DNA from: Lachnospiraceae bacterium UBA3863
GTDB lineage: Bacteria > Bacillota > Clostridia > Lachnospirales > Lachnospiraceae
Assembly: GCA_002392385.1 (NCBI GenBank)
Contig: DGGX01000078.1
Location: 1 to 5,295 of the forward strand
Direction of reading: 5' to 3'
Length of the DNA: 5,295 nt
Shown: in pieces, positions 1 to 5,295 of the stretch
How positions within the stretch are numbered: position 1 is the first letter of the stretch
Layout: the number at the start of each line of letters is the position of its first letter
Notes under the pieces: generated by a model
Seen by the model: only the letters and a program-made list of their open reading frames with translations
The model's database searches: none
Told to the model about the DNA's origin: nothing
Program-made: the position numbers and the translations under genes

Positions 1-784
1 GCTCGCAGTCCGTCTCCTTGCAGATATTGAGGATATCCCGCCTCTGCTGGGCCGTGGCGCTGGGGATGGCCATGTAGATCTTGCGGATCCGGTATTTTTT
101 CACATTCTCCAGGATCGTGTCCCGGCTGCCCACGATGGGGACGCCGTCCATGACACGGCCCCACTTGTTGGGATCATCGTCGATGATGCAGCAGACCTTG
201 TCCCTGACCTCGGAGGCGTGCTGCAGGTCCTGCAGGATCAGACGGCCGGCACTGCCTGCGCCGATCAGCATGACCCGGCTCACCTGCTCTCCCTTCCGGC
301 GCTCCCGCATCAGTATAAGGAATCTGTAGGAGAAACGGATGCCCACCACAAAAACGAACTGAATCAGGGGACCCATGATGTAATAAGAAACAGGCATGCG
401 CAGGAAGAGCACCGTGATCGCCACCGTGTGAAAGACCGCGGTAATGGCGGAGGACAGAAGCACGTTCACCAGCTCCGCGTAGCTGGCATAGCGCCAGACA
501 CTGTTATAGAGCCGCAGGAAGCGGAAGACCACCAGGCAGAAGACGGCATAGATCGGGGCGAACCCGAACCAGCCCTCCAGATACTCACGGTAGATCCGCG
601 TGAACTGACAGTCGAAACGGAACCAGAGGGCCAGAAAATAGGCCATGTTCACCATGACGACATCGTAGAGGACCAGGATCAGGGCGATCCCCTGCCAGTG
701 CCTGATCCTGCGGAAGAACCCGGCCCTCGCGCCTGCCGCCTTCATATCCTTCTGTTCATTGTCCCGGATAGTATTCTCTGACAT
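1..784 (-). CDS. FlaA1/CapD/WbpM-like membrane nucleotide-sugar 4,6-dehydratase, N-terminal part (3' end outside window)
   Basis: The ATG at 784-782 opens a frame that stays open to the window edge, giving 261 visible residues of a protein whose family is usually about 600. Residues 1-30 are polar and basic, followed by about four membrane segments (roughly 31-55, 72-91, 105-128 and 133-156). The family-typical LYNSVWRYAS lies at 92-101. A Rossmann-like domain then begins with GAGSAG at 175-180, and IDDDPNKWGRVMDGVPIVG (201-219) matches the usual 'IDDDP..G..I.GVPVLG' pattern. The catalytic SDR-type domain lies beyond base 1. Members with that domain convert UDP-GlcNAc to 4-keto-6-deoxy sugars at the inner membrane, feeding FucNAc, QuiNAc or bacillosamine-type residues. 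Whether this one is a C4-C6 or C5-epimerising dehydratase cannot be told here. It follows the GT2 gene by 24 bases and has a good AGGGAG site 6 bases before the ATG. Confidence 0.88.
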   Translation of the reverse strand, partial: MSENTIRDNEQKDMKAAGARAGFFRRIRHWQGIALILVLYDVVMVNMAYFLALWFRFDCQFTRIYREYLEGWFGFAPIYAVFCLVVFRFLRLYNSVWRYASYAELVNVLLSSAITAVFHTVAITVLFLRMPVSYYIMGPLIQFVFVVGIRFSYRFLILMRERRKGEQVSRVMLIGAGSAGRLILQDLQHASEVRDKVCCIIDDDPNKWGRVMDGVPIVGSRDTILENVKKYRIRKIYMAIPSATAQQRRDILNICKETDCE

Positions 785-790
785 CCACAG

Positions 791-796
791 CTCCCT
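791..796 (-). promoter_or_regulatory. Ribosome binding site of the FlaA1/CapD-like gene
   Basis: On the minus strand AGGGAG lies 6 bases before the ATG at 784. It supports that ATG as the start. It sits directly downstream of a short palindrome (797-810). Confidence 0.7.
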
Positions 797-810
797 GATC
801 CTCAAGGATC
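797..810. repeat. Short inverted repeat between the GT2 and FlaA1/CapD-like genes
   Basis: GATCCT and AGGATC are complementary 6-base arms separated by 2 bases. The element overlaps the last bases of the GT2 stop codon and abuts the ribosome binding site of the next gene. The 2-base loop is too tight for the full stem, so a 5-base stem with a 4-base loop is the most that could form. No T run follows, so it is not a terminator. A role is unproven. Confidence 0.35.
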
Positions 811-1825
811 ACTTACTGAAAGTCCGACTGTAACGTTTCTGCCGGATCCGATACTCCTTCCGATGTATACGGATCATTGTCCGGACCAGCGGCGCCGCCG
901 CCGTCCCGAAAGCCGCGACCAGCAGCACGGCTGCAGTGGTATGGGGCTTGCACAGCTTCTCCCGCAGGATCTCGCTGTAGTGCGCCCCGGCAAAATCCAT
1001 GATCTCCCGGATCCTTGTCTCTCCCCGGGCGCGTTCCTGCTCCCCCGCCTCCGCCAGAGCCCCCCAGGCTCTGTAGATCGAAAAGGCGCACAGGCGCAGA
1101 CAGCCTCCCCGCAGGTCCTCCCGGTCTCCGAACATCTCATACAGGCCCAGGCTGGCTGTCCAGTGGTCCAGCCGGTTCTTCAGCGAGTCGTCGTGCACGA
1201 TGCTCTCGCTGTACTGCACATAGTGATAGAGGATATCCGGGATCAGTACGATCCGCCCGGCCCTGAGCAGGGCCTTGTGGATCGTCTGCCTGTCCTCGTA
1301 GTTATAGCCCTCGGGGAAGCGGAGGCCTTCAAATATGGCTCTCCGGTACACCTTGTCCCAGGCGGCGAACCGCAGCTCCTGCGTCACCAACAGCCGCCTG
1401 AGGGCCTCCTCCGGACCGATCACCGTGCACGCCTCCGCGGGACGTGTATCCCAGGCCGTGTCCGGCGTCTCGGTCCTTCTCCCGAAGACGCAGATATCCG
1501 CCCGCTCCCGCAGGGCATGTCCGACAGCCGTCTCAAGGGCCGCGGGCTCCAGATGGTCGTCCGCGTCCACAAAGGCGATCCAGTCCCCCGAAACATAATC
1601 CAGGGCATAGTTTCTGGCTGATGACAGGCCCCCGTTTTCCTTATGAAATACACGGATCCTGTCATCCCTGTCCGTATATGTGTCCGCGATACGGCCGCTC
1701 CCGTCCGTGGACCCGTCATCGATCAGCAGGATCTCCAGATCTCCGCAGGTCTGCTCCCGGATACTGTTCACACATCTTTCCAGGGTCGTCTCTTCGTTGA
1801 AGAAAGGAACTATAATACTGATCAC
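809..1825 (-). CDS. GT2 family glycosyltransferase (GT-A fold)
   Basis: The protein is 338 aa when begun at the GTG at 1825-1823. It should transfer a sugar from a nucleotide-sugar donor to a lipid-linked glycan on the cytoplasmic side of the membrane. The N-terminus MISIIVPFFNEE is the classic first strand of the family. DDGSTDGS at 36-43 binds the nucleotide, ENGGLSSARN is at 63-72, and the DxD-type metal site is DADD at 87-90. WDKVYRR (156-162) and FPEGYNYED (170-178) are the second-half motifs seen in capsule GT2 enzymes, with the ED pair as the probable catalytic base. A hydrophobic stretch at about 296-314 and a strongly basic tail may anchor the enzyme. An in-frame TTG at 1870 would overlap the preceding stop by 4 bases and add 15 residues, but it has no clear ribosome site and would push the conserved first strand inward, so GTG is preferred. 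Donor and linkage cannot be read from sequence. Confidence 0.92.
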   Translation of the reverse strand: MISIIVPFFNEETTLERCVNSIREQTCGDLEILLIDDGSTDGSGRIADTYTDRDDRIRVFHKENGGLSSARNYALDYVSGDWIAFVDADDHLEPAALETAVGHALRERADICVFGRRTETPDTAWDTRPAEACTVIGPEEALRRLLVTQELRFAAWDKVYRRAIFEGLRFPEGYNYEDRQTIHKALLRAGRIVLIPDILYHYVQYSESIVHDDSLKNRLDHWTASLGLYEMFGDREDLRGGCLRLCAFSIYRAWGALAEAGEQERARGETRIREIMDFAGAHYSEILREKLCKPHTTAAVLLVAAFGTAAAPLVRTMIRIHRKEYRIRQKRYSRTFSK

Positions 1826-1833
1826 GTCTGAAA

Positions 1834-1839
1834 CTCCCC
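1834..1839 (-). promoter_or_regulatory. Ribosome binding site deciding the GTG start of the GT2 gene
   Basis: GGGGAG lies 8 bases before the GTG at 1825 in the 41-base gap after the GT4 gene. It is the main argument for GTG over the upstream TTG at 1870. I see nothing else in this gap. Confidence 0.6.
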
Positions 1840-1866
1840 GTCCCGCCTGCCGTGGGATTCCGGCTA

Positions 1867-2970
1867 TCAATAGCCCAGGGCTTCTCTCATCTGACGGTTG
1901 ATGATGCTAACCTCGTACTTCTTGCTGCAGATGCGAAGAGCCTCGTTTCCCATTTCCTGTGCCCGGTCCATGTCGCAGAGGTCCGCCATTCTCTTCTCCA
2001 GCGAGCCGCTGTCCCTGACCGGGACCAGATATCCGTTGATGCCGTCCTCCACGGCCTCCCTGCAGCCGGTCCAGTCGGTGGTGATGACCGGCCTCCCGCA
2101 GGACATGGCCTCCAGAATGGTTCTGGGCAGTCCTTCCCGATAATAAGAAGGAAGGACAAATACGGAGGCCTTATGGTAGTAGCTGACAGGATCCTTGACC
2201 TCCGGACACAGCTCGATGCTGCCGTCCTCGATATAAGGACTGAGATCCTCCGGCTGCAGGGCCCCGATCGAAGAATCGAAGCCTCCCAGAAGGAGGCATC
2301 TGGCCTCCGGATGTGCCTTCTTCAGCTCCCTGGCCGCCGCGCAGTATTCCATGACGCCCTTCTCCCGGATGATCCGGCTCACCATGAGAAAAACTGGCGC
2401 CTCCGGCATCGGGGCCCGGCTGAAGCGGTCCATGTTGACCCCCGAGCCGCCTACGATGACCGCCTTGCCCGGGGGGAGACATCCGTTCTCTGTCATCTCC
2501 CGCACATCGTCGCCGTTCTGGAAGATCACCCGGTCGCAGATGGCAAAAGCCCGTCTGTAGAGCCTGTCCGTGATGAATCGGATGCCCCGCGTCTTCAGGC
2601 TCCTGCCGCCGTAGACCCTTCCGAGTCCCGTCACCATGGCGCAGACCCTCTTCACGCCGCAGGCGCCGGCTGCCATGCTGCCATAAATGACCGGTTTGAT
2701 ATTATACCCGAAAACCAGGTCCGGCGATACCTGACGGATCACTTTTTTCAGTGCCTGATAGTAGTGCAGGTCCCCTGTCACGCTGGTGTTGTCCTTGACC
2801 AGGGGGATCTCGATGAAGCGGGTGACGCCCAGGGCCAGGATATCCTCCACGAAATCCCGGTTGGGTCCCGTCACATACACCTCACAGCCGCGGCTGACCA
2901 TATCCCGGATCAGGTCTCCGCGGAAATTGAAAACCGTTTTGTTCTTGGCAGAAACGACCAATATTCTCAT
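1867..2970 (-). CDS. GT4 family glycosyltransferase (GT-B fold, capsule/PglA-like)
   Basis: This 367-aa retaining glycosyltransferase has two Rossmann-like halves. The N-terminal acceptor half starts MRILVVSAKN and includes FGYNIKPVIYGS (87-98) and TGLGRVYGG (114-122). The donor half starts near residue 192 with FLMVSRIIREKGV (194-206), whose R199 and K204 match the residues that hold the donor diphosphate. The EX7E motif is E279 to E287 in REGLPRTILEAMSCGRPV. Its general pattern resembles the branch of GT4 containing PglA-type HexNAc transferases on undecaprenyl diphosphate; this is an impression, and the specificity is not established. The ATG at 2970 is chosen because TGAGGA lies 8 bases upstream and the protein then begins at its first beta strand. 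A GTG at 2985 overlapping the previous stop (GTGA) would add five residues. The gap after the dehydrogenase gene is 11 bases, consistent with one operon. Confidence 0.92.
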   Translation of the reverse strand: MRILVVSAKNKTVFNFRGDLIRDMVSRGCEVYVTGPNRDFVEDILALGVTRFIEIPLVKDNTSVTGDLHYYQALKKVIRQVSPDLVFGYNIKPVIYGSMAAGACGVKRVCAMVTGLGRVYGGRSLKTRGIRFITDRLYRRAFAICDRVIFQNGDDVREMTENGCLPPGKAVIVGGSGVNMDRFSRAPMPEAPVFLMVSRIIREKGVMEYCAAARELKKAHPEARCLLLGGFDSSIGALQPEDLSPYIEDGSIELCPEVKDPVSYYHKASVFVLPSYYREGLPRTILEAMSCGRPVITTDWTGCREAVEDGINGYLVPVRDSGSLEKRMADLCDMDRAQEMGNEALRICSKKYEVSIINRQMREALGY

Positions 2971-2978
2971 GTCTGCTG

Positions 2979-2984
2979 TCCTCA
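2979..2984 (-). promoter_or_regulatory. Ribosome binding site deciding the ATG start of the GT4 gene
   Basis: TGAGGA lies 8 bases before the ATG at 2970, and its TGA is also the stop codon of the dehydrogenase gene. Ribosomes ending there are already positioned for re-initiation, which favours coupled expression of the two genes. Confidence 0.6.
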
Positions 2985-3908
2985 CTCTGTCCGGGCTGCC
3001 CCGTCTCCTCTATATGCCTGCAGGTTCCGCAGGATCACCGAGGAGAGACGGCTGCCGTTCCCCTGACCGACGAAGCTGTTATGCGGCGTCACGATAAGCC
3101 GGGGCAGATCCCACAGGGGGCTGTCCGGATCCAGGGGCTCCTCTTCAAAAACATCCAGTACGGCGCCGCCCAGCCTGCCTTCCGCCAGCAGCTGTGCCAG
3201 CGTCTCCATATCCAGGAGGCCTCCGCGGGCGATATTGACGACCACGGCGTCCTCCTTCAGGCTTCTCAGCCGGCGGCTGTCCATCAGGCCTCTCGTCTCC
3301 TCTGTCAGCGGCAGTGTCAGGATCAGCACGTCCGCCTCCCTGACCGCCCCGTCCAGGCCGCCGAGTCCTTCCATCCGGTCATACAGGGGATCCTGCCGGG
3401 GGAAGAGATCAATGCCCGTGATCTGACAGCCGAAGGCCCGGAAACGGGCGGCGCACTCCGTGCCGACGCTCCCGCAGCCCAGGATCACCACATGACTCCC
3501 CTGCAGTTCCCGGAGGCCGCGGTGTTTGTTCCACCGGTGCTGTCTCTGGTTGTCCCGGAAGTAATCCATCTCTTTATAGAGGCTCAGGACCCCGGCCGCC
3601 GCGAACTCCGCCATGGGGATGCTGTAGACCCCGCGGGCATTGCGGACCTCCACCCCGCGCGCGGCCATCAGGTCCATGGGGACCCGGTCATAGCCGGCGG
3701 AGGTCAGCTGCAGATAGCGGAGGCTTGTAAACGCCTCTGCCGGATGCGAGAGGAAGATCCCGTTGCCGATGATCCCTTCCGGCCAGTCCGCCGGGCAGGG
3801 AAGGGGATCCTTCTCAAACTGCAGGAAGGAGACCTCGTGTCCCATTTCCTCGATCTCAGGTATATACTGTGCCGCCTGTCCCCAGGCGCCGGTGATCAGC
3901 AATCTCAT
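2982..3908 (-). CDS. D-isomer-specific 2-hydroxyacid dehydrogenase, NAD-dependent
   Basis: This complete 308-aa cytoplasmic enzyme should interconvert a 2-oxo acid and a D-2-hydroxy acid with NAD(H). The substrate domain includes LTSAGYDRVPMD (69-80) and NARGVYSIPMAE (90-101). The cofactor domain has GCGSVG at 144-149, and D167 at the end of the second strand favours NAD over NADP. The catalytic set is complete: R228 in VNIARGG, E257 in FEEEP and H276 in TPHNSF. The R-to-E spacing of 29 matches SerA. The length is near the low end for the family and there is no ACT regulatory domain, so it is not a canonical SerA. The start ATG at 3908 overlaps the acyltransferase stop by 4 bases and has GGGAG 6 bases upstream. 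Its substrate is unknown. The setting between an acyltransferase and a glycosyltransferase suggests a hydroxy-acid made for the glycan, which is inference. Confidence 0.93.
   Translation of the reverse strand: MRLLITGAWGQAAQYIPEIEEMGHEVSFLQFEKDPLPCPADWPEGIIGNGIFLSHPAEAFTSLRYLQLTSAGYDRVPMDLMAARGVEVRNARGVYSIPMAEFAAAGVLSLYKEMDYFRDNQRQHRWNKHRGLRELQGSHVVILGCGSVGTECAARFRAFGCQITGIDLFPRQDPLYDRMEGLGGLDGAVREADVLILTLPLTEETRGLMDSRRLRSLKEDAVVVNIARGGLLDMETLAQLLAEGRLGGAVLDVFEEEPLDPDSPLWDLPRLIVTPHNSFVGQGNGSRLSSVILRNLQAYRGDGAARTE
3905..3908 (-). other. ATGA stop/start overlap, acyltransferase to dehydrogenase
   Basis: The acyltransferase TGA (3907-3905) and the dehydrogenase ATG (3908-3906) share bases. GGGAG at 3915-3919 lies within the end of the acyltransferase frame, 6 bases before the start. 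This is a standard arrangement for translational coupling. Confidence 0.8.
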
Positions 3909-4879
3909 CCCGCACTCCCGCTCACGCTGTCCGCCAGTCTGTGCAGCCCTTCGCAGACCCTGTGAAGGACGATGGCCGCTGCCAGAATACAGGCGGTGAT
4001 AAGGATCCAGTTCAGAGGGAACCAGAGGCCCATCTCCCGGATCCGGTCAATGATCACATACTGTACGACATAGATCTCCAGCGTATGGTCAGCGATCAGC
4101 CGGACGACTGCCCACAGCTTCCGGGGCATCCTCTCAAGCACCGGATCCAGCCCGTCAAACAGGCGGAAGAGGCAGAAGAGCACGACCAGGATGGCGATCT
4201 GGTTGAGGAACTGAAGCTGACTGAGCGCCGCCCTTCTCGAGAAGAGGATCTTGCTGACAAAATATACGCCCAGGGACACCAAAGTCGCTGCCGCATAGCC
4301 CGGGTGAAAATGTCCCCGCAGCCGCCCGTCGTTCTTCCGGAACCAGGCGCCCAGCAGCATGCTCTCCATGAAGAGAAACCGGATCATGGGCTCTCTGACC
4401 CTGTCGATGTGGTAGAAGCTCCTGTCATAGGCCAGCAGGTAGACCAGCAGCCAGACCGCGAAGATCCCCTCCATGACCTCCGCCAGATGGTCCCTGAAAA
4501 AAGGGATCTTCATGATGAAGAAGTAGGGGATATACAGCACCACGATGGAAGCCGCGAAATGGTAGTCTGTCGGGTAGATGAACCAGCCGAAGAGTGTATG
4601 CCGCGAAAAGTCATAGGCGCCCAGGGCCAGGATCACCGCCGTGGCGATGATGACCGGAGGGTAGACCCGTCTCAGGCGGCGGACATACCACCGGACAAAG
4701 CCCTGCAGGCTGAGTTCGGTTTTTACATTATACAGACAATACCCGGATATGGCAAAAAAGAGCACATCACCGACCAGACCGCCGTTGGCGATCAGATCGG
4801 TAGGATAAATGCCCGTGTAGTGCGCGTTTGTGATGAAGCAGGCGGCAAGCGCCCGCAGGACGGTTATAAATGTGATCAT
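3905..4879 (-). CDS. Acyltransferase-3 family membrane O-acyltransferase
   Basis: This 324-aa integral membrane protein probably adds an acyl group, often acetyl, to a sugar hydroxyl of the glycan or its lipid-linked precursor. R9 and H20 form the RX10H motif of the family in the first membrane segment. FFAISGYCLY (41-50) matches the 'FFxxSG' motif, and the basic WYVRRLRRVYPP (64-75) matches the 'RRxxRIYP' loop. About nine or ten hydrophobic segments are visible, among them roughly 31-50, 75-90, 108-126, 137-151, 194-213, 224-241 and 289-306. The C-terminal LEIYVVQY (267-274) corresponds to the usual 'GIYLxH' segment but has Q where many members have H. There is no extra SGNH domain. The ATG at 4879 overlaps the aldolase stop as ATGA. 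Upstream there is only AGAAG placed 2 bases from the ATG, so translation probably depends on coupling. The acyl donor and acceptor are not determinable. Confidence 0.88.
   Translation of the reverse strand: MITFITVLRALAACFITNAHYTGIYPTDLIANGGLVGDVLFFAISGYCLYNVKTELSLQGFVRWYVRRLRRVYPPVIIATAVILALGAYDFSRHTLFGWFIYPTDYHFAASIVVLYIPYFFIMKIPFFRDHLAEVMEGIFAVWLLVYLLAYDRSFYHIDRVREPMIRFLFMESMLLGAWFRKNDGRLRGHFHPGYAAATLVSLGVYFVSKILFSRRAALSQLQFLNQIAILVVLFCLFRLFDGLDPVLERMPRKLWAVVRLIADHTLEIYVVQYVIIDRIREMGLWFPLNWILITACILAAAIVLHRVCEGLHRLADSVSGSAG
3915..3919 (-). promoter_or_regulatory. Ribosome binding site of the hydroxyacid dehydrogenase gene
   Basis: GGGAG with 6-base spacing to the ATG at 3908. It confirms the start within the ATGA overlap. 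Confidence 0.6.
4876..4879 (-). other. ATGA stop/start overlap, aldolase to acyltransferase
   Basis: The aldolase TGA (4878-4876) overlaps the acyltransferase ATG (4879-4877). No well-spaced purine-rich site precedes the ATG; AGAAG ends only 2 bases away. Re-initiation by ribosomes that finish the aldolase is the likely mode of translation. Confidence 0.75.
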
Positions 4880-5295
4880 TTCTTCTGCCGGGCCTGTCGG
4901 ATCTTCCCGGCGATCTCCTCCGTCAATCTCATGACCTCCCGGCGATTGTTCTCAAAATACAGGCTGTGGGCCTCGATCTCCTTCTCGAATGCCCGGATGA
5001 CCCGCACGCCTGTCTCGAACCTGTCCCGGATCTGGTCGGGATCCGTATCCGGATCTGTCCGGCAGAAGGAGCGCGACAGGATGACCATGGAGGAGCCCAG
5101 CCGGTAGTGCTCCCGCAGGATCGCTTCCGCGGGCAGGGTCCCGGTCCCCACCGCCGCGACGCCGCCGAATCCGTAGGGGATCCCGGTGTCCCTGAGCCGC
5201 AGGCACAGTCTCTCCACCGTCCCGTCCGCCAGGAGCTGGAACATGAAGTCCCGGCCGTATCCGAGGCTGAGGTCGTTGATGCCGATGTGGATCTC
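4876..5295 (-). CDS. HpcH/HpaI aldolase / citrate lyase-like protein, C-terminal part (5' end outside window)
   Basis: The frame is open from base 5295 to the TGA at 4876, giving 139 visible residues; the ATG at 5244 is internal and not the start. The fragment opens with EIHIGINDLSLGYG (visible residues 1-14), which fits the 'GxxDLxxxxG' motif of the HpcH/HpaI family, with D8 as the probable metal-binding aspartate. FMFQLLADGTVERL (18-31), GIPYGFGGVAAVG and RLGSSMVILSRSF follow as barrel strands and loops. The end is a charged helical tail (DPDQIRDRF onward). Family enzymes are cytoplasmic metal-dependent TIM barrels that make or cleave C-C bonds between pyruvate-like 2-oxo acids and aldehydes. 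The metal-binding glutamate and the pyruvate-binding arginine would lie upstream, so activity cannot be judged. The assignment rests on motif pattern and is less sure than the others. It heads the visible operon and is probably coupled to the acyltransferase gene. Confidence 0.66.
   Translation of the reverse strand, partial: EIHIGINDLSLGYGRDFMFQLLADGTVERLCLRLRDTGIPYGFGGVAAVGTGTLPAEAILREHYRLGSSMVILSRSFCRTDPDTDPDQIRDRFETGVRVIRAFEKEIEAHSLYFENNRREVMRLTEEIAGKIRQARQKK

Noticed and set aside
92..101. A6/T6 homopolymer runs (here, near 2743-2748 and 4497-4502) as possible slippage sites
   Set aside because: They encode ordinary Lys-Lys or Phe-Phe pairs, with frames intact on both sides and no supporting downstream structure or alternative frame.
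218..781. 187-codon open frame on the plus strand
   Set aside because: It is antisense to the membrane domain of the FlaA1/CapD-like gene and looks like random polar sequence.
1005..1018. Recurring CTCCCGGATC-like words (for example near 1009, 1755, 2365, 4035, 5025) as a dispersed repeat
   Set aside because: They are in coding frames, have no conserved length or flanks, and are explained by frequent ATC-CGG-GAG codon strings.
1852..3066. 404-codon open frame on the plus strand
   Set aside because: It runs antisense across the whole GT4 gene, has no recognisable domain, and its sequence is the H/D/P/Q-rich type produced by the complement of GC-rich coding sequence.
3081..3965. 294-codon open frame on the plus strand
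   Set aside because: It is antisense to the dehydrogenase with its complete catalytic set. No domain is seen.
4491..4506. TCCCT and AGGGA arms around a run of A/T, resembling a small hairpin with a T run
   Set aside because: It lies inside the acyltransferase coding frame, the stem is only 5 bases and the T run is in the loop rather than after the stem, so it is not a terminator.
3941..5107. 388-codon open frame on the plus strand
   Set aside because: It is antisense to the acyltransferase and aldolase genes, whose motifs are clear. The composition (many Q, D, H, P, E) is that of a shadow frame.
5242..5244. ATG at 5244 as the aldolase start
   Set aside because: The same frame is open to the window edge and the upstream residues carry the conserved IGINDL metal-site motif, so this Met is internal.

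Overview
The window is a GC-rich bacterial segment filled almost end to end by six genes, all read on the minus strand. In transcription order (from base 5295 down to base 1) they are: the C-terminal part of an HpcH/HpaI-type (citrate lyase-like) aldolase, a membrane acyltransferase of the acyltransferase-3 family, an NAD-dependent D-2-hydroxyacid dehydrogenase, a GT4 glycosyltransferase, a GT2 glycosyltransferase, and the N-terminal part of a membrane-bound FlaA1/CapD/WbpM-like nucleotide-sugar dehydratase. Gaps are at most 41 bases and two junctions are 4-base ATGA overlaps, so this reads as the middle of one operon for a surface polysaccharide (capsule, exopolysaccharide or similar cell-wall glycan).

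The purine-rich Shine-Dalgarno sites, GTG/ATG starts, strong CGG/CTG/ATC codon preference and protein style suggest a GC-rich anaerobic Firmicute, perhaps a Lachnospiraceae-like gut or rumen bacterium. That assignment is an inference from family resemblance and no marker gene is present.

Layout: 4876-5295 aldolase (5' end outside the window); 3905-4879 acyltransferase; 2982-3908 hydroxyacid dehydrogenase; 1867-2970 GT4; 809-1825 GT2; 1-784 dehydratase (3' end outside the window). No RNA gene, mobile element, CRISPR array, promoter or convincing terminator is visible, and there is no non-coding stretch longer than 41 bases.

Working model: the dehydratase makes a 4-keto-6-deoxy amino-sugar nucleotide, the two glycosyltransferases extend a lipid-linked repeat unit on the cytoplasmic face, and the acyltransferase decorates the glycan. 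The odd part is the aldolase plus 2-hydroxyacid dehydrogenase. Next to each other in a glycan operon they could form and then reduce a 2-oxo acid, giving a hydroxy-acid building block or substituent. The sequence supports the families; the pathway is a hypothesis.
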